Source: Anseranas semipalmata | Lineage: Eukaryota > Chordata > Aves > Anseriformes > Anseranatidae | Assembly: GCA_013399115.1 (NCBI GenBank) | Contig: VXAA01001094.1 | Coordinates: 322,118-386,117 of the forward strand | Direction of reading: 5' to 3' | DNA: 64,000 bases | Shown: piece by piece, positions 44,901-57,150 of the stretch | Position numbering within the stretch: the first letter of the stretch is position 1 | How the letters are laid out: every line of letters starts with the position of its first letter | Program-made: the position numbers and the translations under genes | The notes under the pieces: model-generated | Database searches by the model: none | What the model was told of the DNA's origin: nothing | Seen by the model: only the letters and a program-made list of their open reading frames with translations

Positions 44901-47900
44901 ATGCAACAAATAGCTCAGTTGAGGTTCTGGTTTTGAAATTTTTTTGTTTTGAATTGAACATTTGTTCTTAGGAAACCAAAGGCTAAGAAACATGTTGATA
45001 TTTCCCCCCTCACCGCCGGCAGTAGAGTTGTCTATTTTTATTTACTTTGAGAGACAGGGAGAATTGGACAATTGGCTGAACCACAGTAACCAGCGTCATC
45101 CGCTTCTCATTAATTCTGATGCTTCCTTAAACTTCTGAAATCTTGAGACCGTAAAGAAAGCGTACAATCATTTCTTTTGAAAACCACGCAGAATCTGGCA
45201 AAAATTCCAGTGCTTTCAAACAATGACAGGATATATACTGTCGTCTTTGATGCATACATTGGGAAAGGCTTTGCCCCCTGCCCCATCCCCACCCTCTTCC
45301 TCTATGCAGTTTAAATTGGGCTGTCAGAAGTGGTTTCGGTGTATAACCCTTGGCAGACAGAAATAGATCGGCATTCCCATAAGCGCTAATTTGGCTGGCA
45401 GTCCCCCCAAAATGCTAGCGGTCCTGAAGTTTGTGTCCCAGCTTATCTTGCTGTGCTTTGAGATGGAGCTCTTTATAGGAGATTAGCTGTCCTGAGGAGA
45501 AGTGGAAGAGCAGCTCTAGAGTTGGGAAAAGAATGCACAGCACGGATGTTATTTTTCTTTGTGGTTGGGTGCAGGCAAAAAAGGATGAAAATGTGGTTCG
45601 GAAATCAAATGCAGACAACCGCTGTTCTCCTCAGAGGACTGCACAGAAAATGCGTATGTGCAGGAGACACTGCTGACCACTCACCACATCCCACTCACCA
45701 CCCATGAGGGATTTTCAGAACCCAAGACAAAGCCAACAGCAAGAGATTTTTATTTTTTTCCTGAGGGGCAATTTATTGTCAGTATCTCTTTTAAGGTTTT
45801 GCAGCTGGTGGATTGGTTTATATCTGAAGTTGAGGCACCATCTGGACTGGGGGGTGGAATAGTAGGAAAAAGTTCAGTAGACAAAGAATGGGGAATTTAT
45901 GCTGGGCATTTGCAAGCTCTTCCTGGGGATTTAAACTATTTGTAGACGTAAGGTCAGCTGAATCCAAGGTTTATGGAAGGGGCTTTGTCTTCTCTGTTTT
46001 CACTCCACCCCCAGCTCTTTGAGCACAGTAGCATAAAGTTTTGAAAATACTGTACTGAATATTCTTAGTCTTAACAGGCTTTGTTTCAAAGCATAGTTGG
46101 CTATGTCTAGGCAGGTGGCTTAACCCTCTTCAACTCTAACACATCATACGTAGTTTTAAGCCAGTTAGAAATTTGCATTCAGCGTTTGAGCTCTTGCCCC
46201 TGGGAACTGGGCCCCAGTGCTCCCAGCCCACGTCCCAAAGTGCTATGGGGTGCACGAAGTTGCATCGTCCTGCGCTTGCGTAAGCGCTGGTGTGGCCAGT
46301 CAAGCTTGCGGAAGCGGATCCTTCCATCACACCTCTCACTTGCTTTGCCTGTGTAAGAGAGGCCAAAAGTCCCGCTTTCACTTCCAGAAGCTTTTCACAG
46401 CTCCACTGATTCTGTTTGGTGTGCTTTGCAACTGGCTCATAAATAACTTGAAAATATTTTTTTTTCTCTTCGCCCGACTATTCAGAACTAAATCTAATGT
46501 GCAGAAGTTCATGCTTCCAAAACTCTCATGCCCTCGATGAACCCCTTTGCTTGGTAACTTAAAGTAGGACCTTGTCACTGCTCTCCTGGTGCTGCAGGTG
46601 AATGTGCTGGGGATGACTAGCGAACCTGCTTCCCTCTCTAACTTCTCAGGGTGCTAGGGAGAGACACAGCGTAGTCTCCACTCAGCATCTCACCAGTGAT
46701 CTGCATGAAACAAGAAGGATGTAATTTTATGTGAATTTAGTTTTGAAAGAATTGTCTTAATCTCTTATATGAGTGAGTGGCAAAGCAAGGCTTTTCTGAG
46801 AAGTGTTGGAGGCGCGTTAGTTATGCACCAGCAGTTCACCTCAGTCAGGATGGTAGCGGTGGTGCTTGCAAGGGACCTGCCGGTACTCTTGGCATTTCCC
46901 AAAATGGCACTCAACTTAGTGCTGATCCATCTGCACCCAGGGCGGCGGGGAGAGCTCGAGCTCCAGAAGGCTTATGGGAGGGAAGGCAGTGACTTGTGTA
47001 CACAGAGTTTACCCTTTTGAACCATGGCAGAGATGCAGCCAAGTAGGCAGGAGAAAGAAATGTAATAGTCCAGTTTATCTGTGGCTATGCAATTGCGTGT
47101 GATGATCAAACGAGGGGAGGTGTTTGTTCCTTTACTGATGCGTCTGCACAGACCCTTGATGGTGCCATCTGCTTCTGAGCTCTGCATGTCCCTTTCCTGG
47201 TTATGGAACACAGATACGCCTACAGCAAAAATTGGGAAATGGTCTGCAACCAGACCTTTCACAGTTACAGTTGTCATGTAGGTAAAGTTTAGCAAGTGCA
47301 TGCATGTACAGTGAATGAGCAGGGTGGAGAGTAGATTTTTAAGAGGTTAAATAGACTGTGAGACTAGATTATGCAGTATTTGATCATGAGAGGTGATTTT
47401 ATTTTCTAGTCTTTCTGAATGTCTGCTACTATACCTTGTGATCTGAATGCTATTTCCTGCAAGCGCAAAATTTTGTTACAATTTTCTACTATCTATAGGA
47501 GTGCAAAATGAAATTTAAATAAATGGAAACTCTCTATTACCCACATAGGTCAGAAAGCAGATGTCAGTCTTTAGTTGATAGTGGTGAACGGCCAAATAAA
47601 GGTCAGCCAATTTTATTGGGAAGTGAGGAAAATCAAGTAGAGTATTTTCCAGCATTAAATTGCCGTGCTTGTCCAGCATGCTACTGGTATTAAAAATATA
47701 GATTTGTTACAGATTCCAGCAAAATATTTAGTCTTTTAAAGAGAAAAGCGTTGTGAGAGAAGCTGCAAAATAATTTACATTCTGGTTTCCCAAGGTCTTT
47801 CCACAGCATTTTTTTAATACCAAAAGCAAATAGACTTCTGTTTGTCTTTATGTCAAAGGATGCAAATATGCATGCAATTGCATAATGGCAAATATGGAGC

Positions 47901-48315
47901 AAATAGCTGCAATTGGTAAAATACCTTAGAGAGAGTTTCATTTGTGGAAGTGGGTTTTCATGGGACTCTTAACAATGCTCTGATAAACACGTACCTACTG
48001 CAGGTTTGTGAAGGGTGTGGTTGTTACACCAGTAAATAAAATAACTTGTCCTGCAGTACTTTTAGTTGAGGGACTCTGTTAAGAGCAGGGGCATGTGCAA
48101 GACTTCTGGTGTTTCAGTGCCTGAAAAGTACTGTGCTACCACTGTACAGCCCAGTGCTGTTACACTGCTTAGAATAGGGATCAGTGCTGCTCTGGGGGAA
48201 TTGTGGTGGGTTTTTGTTTCTTCCCCCATGTCCACGTCCTGGTCTGATCTCCCTATGGGGCTGGGACTCTTCTTGGTGGAGGCGGCAGCCCCAGGAAGCA
48301 CCCAGCACTGCGGCT
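41926..48315. other. Intronic sequence without supported features
   Basis: There is a T14/C9 homopolymer pair (43948-43970) flanked by AAGTACTG and its reverse complement CAGTACTT. A second A run lies near 44159-44171 and a small GCGCTT/AAGCGC hairpin near 46273. No gene or transposon is recognised. Confidence 0.45.
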
Positions 48316-48340
48316 GGGGGAGTGGGTGGGAGTGGGTGGG
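48316..48340 (+). other. Strong G-quadruplex motif
   Basis: The plus strand carries G5-AGT-G3-T-G3-AGT-G3-T-G3. That is five G runs of three or more with loops of one or three bases, which fits the canonical G4 rule with very short loops. It lies on the non-template strand of BMP6, so it could also form in the pre-mRNA. Confidence 0.85.
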
Positions 48341-51300
48341 CACTTGGGACTAAATTTTGTTTTACATTGAAAAACACAGTTGTGCTTAGAATAGAAATAT
48401 TTTTTAGGAGCAACCTGATTTCATTAAAAAAAAAAAAAACAACAGTTAAATATCTTCAGAATAAATCGAGGTGAAATTAGGCTGTTTGTGTCTTTTCATC
48501 TAGTGGTTTCTGTTTTCTCTCAGGTTTGAATTGTTATGTACTGTTAAGCATGAAAATGCTTGCTTCAGCAAAACATTTTTTTTTTTCAGAATTTTTGTTT
48601 CACTAGTTCAACTTCATGTTATTCTGGTCCCAGTCTGATGTTAAATAGCATCCCCTCAGAGGTGTTTGAGTTTGGAAACAGCAGCTCCATTTCTAGCCCT
48701 GTCATAGTCCTGGGCTTTTTGAGCTCACTAGGTGTGTTCCTGTGAGCGTTGGCTTTTCATGCTGAGGCAAAGCTGCTGAAAAGGATTTAGGTGCTGTGAA
48801 AAGCAGGATGATTGCAGTGCCTCAATGAATTATGGATTCTAGGCCTTGTTACCTTACTTAATGCTCCAAAATAGAGAGTGGGTGGCAATTGCAGCTGATG
48901 AGCAGTTTTGCACACTTTGAGCACCTAAGACTTGAATTGAGCATCACGACACTGGAAAATCTTATTCATGGAAGAGGTGTTTGGCTTCTTAAGCAGGGCA
49001 CTGCCGAATCTAGTTTGCAGTTACCAGTAAGATGCCTAAGCCGTGGTGGTTTATTCGTAAAGTTTGTAAGTAATTTCCAATAGGAAGAAAAATAGGAAAA
49101 TATCACTGCTTATTCAGTAGTGTTCCTTGTTGAAGCTCTGTTTGCTAATAATGTGGAAATCAAACAAGACCATTAACTTTGTTGGCAAAGGCAGCTGCAT
49201 GGGAAGGGTTCCTCAGAGGCAGTGTCTTGCCATTGCTTAATGCCAGTAAGTTTGAGCTTGTAATGTGCATCACTGGATGCCTTGGACAAGGCATACAGAG
49301 AGTGGTAAGGAGTAATGTTTGCTGTATTCTGAATATGACGTGTATCTGCCCCAGAGGCTTTTGATTCAGCCCACATTGGTTATTTAAGAGTGTGCAGCCT
49401 TTCAAGAACACTCAGTTTGAAGAAGAAAACTAATCCACATCAGGAAATGCAGCGTTAAAGCTCTGTGTACAAGTCTTGAGGATGAGGAAGGGTATAGTGA
49501 AAATGCCCCTGCAGTCTTATCAGAGCCGTACAGAAATGCAGCTTCAGCCTCTTCTCTTGTTCTGCGTGCAGGACACCACAAATGTGGAGCACAGGATGCT
49601 GACTGGAGAGCTGGCTGTTTGTGTATATCGGCAGATAGGAAATGTTATGGCATTTCACTATATTATTTTTTCTCAGGTTTTATGCATTCATTCCCTGTTT
49701 TGCTTCTGTTTTCTCAAGACTCCTGAGGTCCTGCTGTAACATGGACAAAGTTGCTCACACAGAGGCAATTTATAAACAATTTTGTTTTACAGTAGCGAAA
49801 CTAAATTTTATTTGAACCAAAGCAATTTGTATTTGATTCTGCCCTTACGTATGTATTAATTTGGGAAGTTTATCAGTGTGCATTTTGCCTTTAGCAACAT
49901 AACCAAAATAAAAGGGCCTTGACAAATCCTTCTAATCTTTTATTTGTTTATGAATAGACTAATTCATGAACTTTTTCTTTTCTCTGTCCCATCCATTCTG
50001 AAAACAATTACTTTTAAAATGGATTTTAACAGTGGGGCTGGGGCAAAACCTAGTTTCTTTTGGAGACACCTTGAGCACTTTATCAGGAAAAGTGTTGGAG
50101 TAGACTTTCCAAGGTGCCCAGAGACCAGGGAACATGGACTCGGGCAGCTGCTGAGATGTGAATGGCGTTTGCGTGGTCTGGCCCCACTGCTGAGCAGAAG
50201 CGGTGGCGACAGCCAGAAGGGCAGCGCTGGCAGCTGGGCCGTGCTGCAGGGGCTCGGCCGCTTTGTGTTGAACAAGGAAAACAAGAAGCTTGCTTCATTT
50301 GCAGAGCATTCAGACAATCAGAGGGCCCGTGGAAAGGTGGTTTCTGTGGAAGGTGCTGAGATGTTTCCCCTCTTGAGAGCGGCTGGAGACAGGGAAGGCT
50401 GTAGGGGAGGAAGCTCCCGTGGCAGAATTCAGATTTGGAGGCATCTTCAGGGGCTTTCCACCACACTTTCTTCTGTGTGCAGAGGACTATTGGCTTGCTT
50501 ATTTATTTTTTTTTAGATGATCAGACTATTTCTGATACCCATCTAAAGAGCTTGATGTTTACACTTGGTAATCCCATGGTATCCAAGCAGAATTTATTTG
50601 TGACACACCAAGACAAATCACATTTATGACTGTAGTAAATCACAGGTAATAATAACCCGACCTCAGATCAGTCAGGCTGCCCTTTACCCATGCCCAGCGT
50701 CTTTTTGGATGAGATGCAACTTGTGTAGGTCCTATGGCAAATGATGCATTGAATGCAGGATTCTTCCAGCTGTTGCTGCATTGGTGCTGCTCTTGCTACA
50801 CCAAGCAGCTGTGAAAGAGCAGCAGAAAGATGATGGCAGAGGAAAGAACTTTTTCCTGGATTTAAACCAGAAATGTGAAGTTAAAATAGATACACAGGAA
50901 GACTTATATCGATTTTGCTGTTGTTGAGTATCAGCTTTTTTTATATTTATAATAAAAGCTAGTTTTTGAACAGAGATATTTCTTCCCACTAAAGTATCTC
51001 ACTGAGTTTTTTGTGTTCCCTAATTGAAAAAATAAACAATCCAAAATATTAAGATCAGAATTATTAGAAAACCATTTCTAATGGAAATACTTGTTAGGAA
51101 ACCTGTTGTTTTTACTAGTAGTTTTTTACATGCCCTGCCTTACCTCCATGCCTACAGTAGGAGCAGAGAGTTCTCTTTCACCCAGACTCTTTCTGGCTCA
51201 ACCTGAAGCAGAGTTGCTCAAGCTTTTGATTTTTTCCACATGGTAAAGGCAGAAACTTTGTCTTTCTCCCATAGAAAAGGTTTTCTAACTCTGGATGGAA

Positions 51301-54300
51301 AGATCTTCTAACACTTTGAATGGATGCTATCCCCAATAAGTTTAGTCCTCTATCTAAAATATTTTCCAGCTCAGATTTTCCTCTGATGAAAACATATCAT
51401 CAAGTGATTCTTTCCATGCATTTGGCTAACAGGAAGAGAAATAATGCTGCTAGAAACTCTTCAGGATCTTGAAATACAAAGGTGTTATTATTTGGGCTGG
51501 TTTCTTTTTTTTTTTTTTTGATGGCTTTGAATGAAAAGCATGGGTCAGAAGGAGTCTGAGAGGTTGCATATATCAACACCTCGCTGAGACATCACCTATG
51601 TGGAATTCTACATTGCGGTGACGACGCTTTAAAGAATGCCCAAAAGGATTCTCTTAGGCTACCCAGGCGAGTGCATGTAAGTCAGGTATTCACAGGTCTT
51701 CAGAAAACAAACAGAAAAGTCCACCAAAAAAACCTCCTCGGACTTGGCCTGTTTCCTGTAATTTTCTAAATAGTGTCAAGTAGCCAAAATCTGTGGTCTA
51801 GACTGGTTTGTTCTGCTGATTTTTTTTTTTTTCTCGGGGATTTACAAACCACAGAGAGTTGGAATGGATCAGAACAAATATTTGCTCATGCACCTACTGA
51901 TTAGAGCTTTCAAAGTGCTCAATCTTGTTACCACACACACGTGAGGGTTGGCATTCACATGGTTAGGTACATACAAGGGCTTTTCTCTCCACCCTGGCCC
52001 CTCCACCTCAATTTCGGTTTAATGGAGACAACACTGTAAATGTGGTGTGTTTTCCTTCTGGTATCCTGCAGTGTTTTCTGCCTAGTAATTCTCTGAGAGA
52101 CTGTTATTGTACCAGAGAGTGCATTTTTTAGAAGCCTTTTTATCCCCCTCCCGTAGTATCAAGCATATTATTACTCATCTTGGAGCGCTTCATCACTGCT
52201 GTTTCTGAGTTGGAGGTTTCTCCAAGTATGATAGCAGCTGCAGCTAATAACACAAAGTACACAACACTGAAGTTCCTGCGCTCCTATTTTGACTGGAGGA
52301 GGCTCTTTCCTAGGACATGCGATGTCATTGTCGGTCTCTTTTCTGCATACAAGCATTACACAAAGCTTTAGCCTTGCTGTCTGTACGTAAGGACTGTAGT
52401 AAAAGCATTCACTCATGCAGGCAAGAACCCCACTCGTTAGGGTGGTTTAGCAGGCAGAGGCAAAAATGATTTCATGCATGTGCATTAAAAATGTTTTTGC
52501 TTGTCAGATCGCCCTACTGTCTGTATGTTCATGAAGAGAGTGTGTTGAGAGGCTAGCCTGATGCAAAGTTTCTGATGGTTGATGGTTTTCTTATTGAAAC
52601 CCAACCAAAAATCGACCAGGTATGGCAGCTGCCTCCCTGGATTCCTTCTTACGCTGTCAGAGCTACAGCATCGCCATGTTGCAGTAACTTGAAGAAAGAT
52701 GTTAAAAGACTTTTTAAAAAGCTTTTTTTTAGTAACCAATATGCTTGCCACTGAGTCATAAACTAAATTCTGTGTTTGGGCAATTCAGCTGTTGACAACA
52801 TTAAAAATGCTTCAGGCCCGACAAAGGATAAAAGACAGATTTTAAGACCAAAATTTGAAATTGGTTTTGGATTCTTATTTAAATTTCTCTCTATATATAT
52901 CTTTATCTTTACTAAAAATTGTTGGGGTTTTGATGTTTTTGTCCAAAGGTGGCATGTGACCAGTCAAGGCAAGAGAGGAGGGCATTACTAAGAGAGAAGG
53001 AGTGGAAAAATAAAATCAGTGATGACAAGGCTGCATTGGGTGGGGCAGAAAACTGCTCGAATCGTCAAACAGCCGGGACATGAATTGCAAAGAGCAAAGA
53101 TTAGAAGCCAAATGTCTGAAAATTAGTTTGTGGGCAAGCAGCTCTGCTGGGAATTTTAACACATTCCCTTTTATTCGTTTTAACTGCTGTCTCCAGGACC
53201 CTGATAATAACTAAGGAAAACAGTCAAGATAGACTGAAAGCCAGAAATGCCTACCTACTAGGTGCATTTTAAATTTATTAATTTCTTCAATTAATTGTTA
53301 ACCTGAGGACTTCTTGGGTCAATTTATGCGCTGTTACTTTAAGACCAGTTGTATGTAACTTTGATTTTAAATGCCTAGATTGTAAGCTTTGCTTTGTGTA
53401 TCTGGTGAAATTGAGAGGGGGAAAAAAAAAAGAAAAAAAAAATATAAAGAGAAAGAACTTGGCAGAGGCTGTCCCTTTTCCTGCTGGATGTTTTTCAGGT
53501 GAACTACCCAGCTGTGCTACTGTGTTAAAGTCAGGCCAACTGTGTGGAACTAAGGATTATTCCACAAATCCCATTTTAATAGTTCTTTAATGGTGGTTTT
53601 CCTCAAGTCTTACTTTTTCCTAGCATTTCCCACCCCGACTGGGATTCTCCCATCTTCCCCAAAGCATTGTATCTCCCGGGCTTTTGACCATACTGGGAGC
53701 CACGGCCAGGAGCAGAAGCTGCGTGCCTCGTGGGTCCGTGCCCAAGGGCTGCAGCCTCCGATCTCTTTATCAGATGGACAAAAGCATTCCGAGTATGCTT
53801 TTGGTCACCGGGGGATACGGGGATGTGAAAAATGATGGAAAAGGAAGGCTTAGAGAAAAGCTGCTAGGCAAACTGGTGCTTTTTGTCAAGGGTTTTTAAC
53901 TTTTTTTTAGAGTTTTTTTAAGATGAAATTCTTTACCCCTATGCCAGTTGTTAAAGCAATGTGATGTCATTTTCTTTTCTTTTTTTTTAAAGCCATGTTT
54001 TGAGAATCTGAAAAGCTGCAGGTCAGGTAAAACTATTAATGACCATTTTATGACCTCTGTTCCAACCGCCCACGGCGGCCGCAGATTTCTGTGTGTCTTA
54101 TGGCTGCTTGGCTCTCCACAACATCGTTGTGTTGGTCAACAGCAGGCGAGATTTCAGAGGAAAAAAGTCACCTCCTGAATCTTTGATTGCGAATGGGTGG
54201 TGGGATGCCTTCATTTTGGGGTCGGGAAGAAGCCTTGTCCATTTGGATCTGTCCTGGATACCCTTGCCCTGTTCTGCTTTTCTGCAGGTGTCTGCCTTGT

Positions 54301-55849
54301 GTGGGAGCTTTGGTTGGAGCTGGCATGGCCACTCTGGTGCTTCTCTGTGAAGGTAGCTCCATCGGGAGTGGACTGAGGGGTTGTGTGAGTCATGGAGCAG
54401 GGCCACAACCAAGGGCCTTGAGACAAGGCTGAGAATGAATTATGAGATGGGGCAAGTGTGATGAGAGAGCTTTGCAAGACATTATTGCCTTGGGAGGGGG
54501 GACAGTAACCTCGCATTGATGTGACCACCGTAAAGTATTCTTGTACTTCTGTCTCTTGTTCAACAGTGGGTGTAGCAACGGTGCTCTGATACTTCTATGT
54601 AGTTTGATGTCTTCTGAGGGTCTGGCTCCTACAGGCAGCACAGGGGTTGTCCTGGTGCTATGGTGATGCAGGACCCCAGTGGTGGTTCAGAGCTTCCAGT
54701 CTTGGTCAAGCCTCCAAATCGGTGTGCCAAACCAGCATGCAACAAATGGAGACAGGGAGGGAGTTTGCTCCCAAACCATGCTACTCCTTAACAAATATGC
54801 ATAACCAGGAATAATGACCTTCAAATGTCTTCAAACGCATCACGTTCTCTATCCTCAGTCTTCAGAGCTATAGCATCTTGTCCCCTTGACTCTCCCGGAG
54901 GGCTGTTTGTTCTGCGATCGCATGAAACTTTGAGAACTTTCAACGTCTCTGGACAGTGGTTTTACTCATTCTTAACCCTTCCATCATTTATGCCCTCCTC
55001 AGGTGCAGTATTTCCTGCCTTTATCAAATCTCTTTTCTCATTTTGATAACGATTCTGTTGTCCCTCAGTTCCTGTTTTCTTATTGCCATTTTTTCACCGA
55101 ACACCCTGCCGGCTCCCTAAAGCCCCTGCTCTTACATGGTGCATGGAGGTGCTTGCTTCGGCCAGACACAGCATCATGCAGTCATTTGGAATTGGAGCCC
55201 CGTGTAGAAGACTGAACACTAAATCATAATGCTCGGTGATGCAACTTACAGTGTCCACAGGAGTCACAAGTCACGTCAGCGATGCTTGCAGTTGCAGCTT
55301 GGTTGTGTAGACTTTGGAGCAGCATTGCAAATTGTGAAGCACAGCTGACTTTTTATGTTTGTCAGTGTTCAAAGGACTTTTCTTGAGTGCTGGATTAAAC
55401 ATTTTCAATAATTTATAAAATCTTAAATGCTTTGGGCAGTATTTTTACAGGGAGTGATTGTGTTGTGTTCAGGAGATAACTTTTTCAGCTGGGCTATTAA
55501 ACGGAAAGCTGCCTGTGATGCGCAGAGATGAGTGCTCAACAAAATGAAAGCAAACAACATAGCTTGCAAACGTTTTTACGTTGCCCACTTTCCTACTTGC
55601 TGCTGGTTGATTTTCAGTCTTGCTGATCAACACTAAAGATGCCTGCTGGAAAAAGGAGAGAGGGAAATGTAATGAAGTTAAAAACATTTACCACTTTGCA
55701 CAACTCGGTTTTGAAATTTAGCTCAAGCACACAAGTGAATCGGTTGGGACTGCCTTAAATTCCTACCGAAGGGCAGATAATGTAGAGAGAGGATGCAAGA
55801 TAAGCCAGGCGGCTGCTACACTGTTTAAAAATCCCTGAAAACATCTCAG
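48341..55849. other. Long intronic stretch without supported features
   Basis: Poly-A tracts lie at about 48426-48440 and 53420-53450 and T runs at about 51508 and 51822. Two overlapping opposite-strand open frames cluster at 49944-50516 in a GC-richer patch and have no family signal. No transposon is recognised. Confidence 0.45.
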
Positions 55850-56140
55850 GATCCGGTCGATGCGCCCTGGGCAGCTGCACAACAGCAGGGAGCTGCCACG
55901 TGAGCGGCGATTCCAGCAGCAAACGCAGCGTGACCTGTGTCAAGCCCAGAGGACAGGAAATGCAGCCACGGGTGCAAACGAAGAGCCAAGGGAGCGAAGA
56001 GGAGCGGGGCAGGGGTGTCCTCGTTCCTCCGCGCGTGTGGCAGCAGAGCACTGCCGGTCGCGTGTGGCTGCCACCGGGCTGGCGGCACAAACGCTGCCTC
56101 TGCCTGCACGAAGCCTGGCTGCGAAGTATGCGTGGGGTTT
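55850..56140. promoter_or_regulatory. Intronic CpG-rich block (candidate CpG island)
   Basis: About 290 bp at roughly 60% GC contain about 25 CpGs by eye, close to the number expected without CpG depletion. The flanks are ordinary CpG-poor intron. It contains a palindromic CACGTG E-box (55897-55902). All three forward frames and one reverse frame are open, as expected from composition. It is a candidate enhancer, alternative promoter or lncRNA start. No coding signal is seen. Confidence 0.5.
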
Positions 56141-57084
56141 GGAAAGCGTAATGTTATTTTAATCATAAATTATTTGGAAACTTGATACAGAAATAGCTGC
56201 AGATCACTGATTCCGGAGGGGCGTTTTTTGCAGTCAGGGTCTTTATCAGCTTTTCAGTGGGAACTGCATTAATATTGCCACAAAAATGCAAACAGTAGTG
56301 CCTTTGATAAAACAATTTGGCATTGCTTAAGCGGAAAGATGTTTTGTTTTCCTAAGATACAACACTGTTTTCAGTGCAGGGACCTGCCATATGTGCCAGC
56401 ATATGGAAAGAAAATACCAGTTTCGTTAATGTTTGTATTCAGAAGCTGTGGGGAGAGACGATGTAGGAGGAGGCTGTCTGTGCCTCTACAATGAGGGGGA
56501 CAGCACAGGAAGCCCAAAAGTTAATGCCGTGGAAGAGATGCCCATGGTCTGCAGTCAGCCCCATGCACTTAGCCTCCCGAAGCGCCCTGCGGATGTTTCC
56601 CCTCCTCGCCCTCGCACATGCTGGTGCAAGCTGGTCCCCAGGGCAGCCTGCTGGCCAGGGCGGTGGGACCGCCTCGCCGGCCATACAGTAGGCATCTTGG
56701 TGGAGAGTGTGGAAGCGCCCTTTGGTACTTTCTGGTGTCCCGTGGGTATTTTATGTTCGGTTAGTGCATTATTGTGAATTTTAGATGGCTCTTCGCTTCA
56801 GGAATCCTGAAAGGAAGCTGTTGTGCAACTGTTTTAATCTGATTTTACAAGTCGGTTCCAGCTTGATTCCCAGCACAAAGAGACAAAGAGGAGCTCAGTT
56901 GTATTTTTCGTCCAAAAGTAGAAGGCCCTCCTCCTTTGAAGCTCTGCTGTAGAATGCTATGTTTAGAGAGTGATTTGCTATTGTTTAAATTTAATCTCCA
57001 TAATTACATTAGGGTTGGATTAATGATGGGTTATTTTTCCAAATCATTCTTTTCTGGCACTTGCAGCTATGGAGTATAAAGCCA
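56141..57084. other. Intronic sequence, possible conserved non-coding DNA
   Basis: No gene or transposon is recognised. Bases 56960-57060 carry clustered homeobox-like words (TAATCTCC, TAATTACATTA, GGATTAATGATGG), which would suit a conserved enhancer. That is only a compositional impression. Confidence 0.35.
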
Positions 57085-57089
57085 GGTTT

Positions 57090-57150
57090 TCATCGGATGT
57101 AAACTGGCATTGCTCCACTGAAGTTAGTGGAGTAATTCCACTTTATATTG
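57090..57150. mobile_element. Foldback MITE-like ancient repeat relic
   Basis: CTCCACT (57113-57119) and AGTGGAG (57126-57132) are exact inverted arms around a six-base loop. The wider context (GTAAACTGGCATTGCTCCAC ... GTGGAGTAATTCCACTTTAT) resembles an old amniote foldback repeat whose core reads like 'ggagtaactccattgaagtcaatggagttactcc'. Arms beyond the core are decayed. Family not named. Confidence 0.5.

Noticed and set aside
49944..50516. 190-codon plus-strand open frame with an antisense partner
   Set aside because: Overlapping open frames on both strands without family signal indicate composition, not genes.
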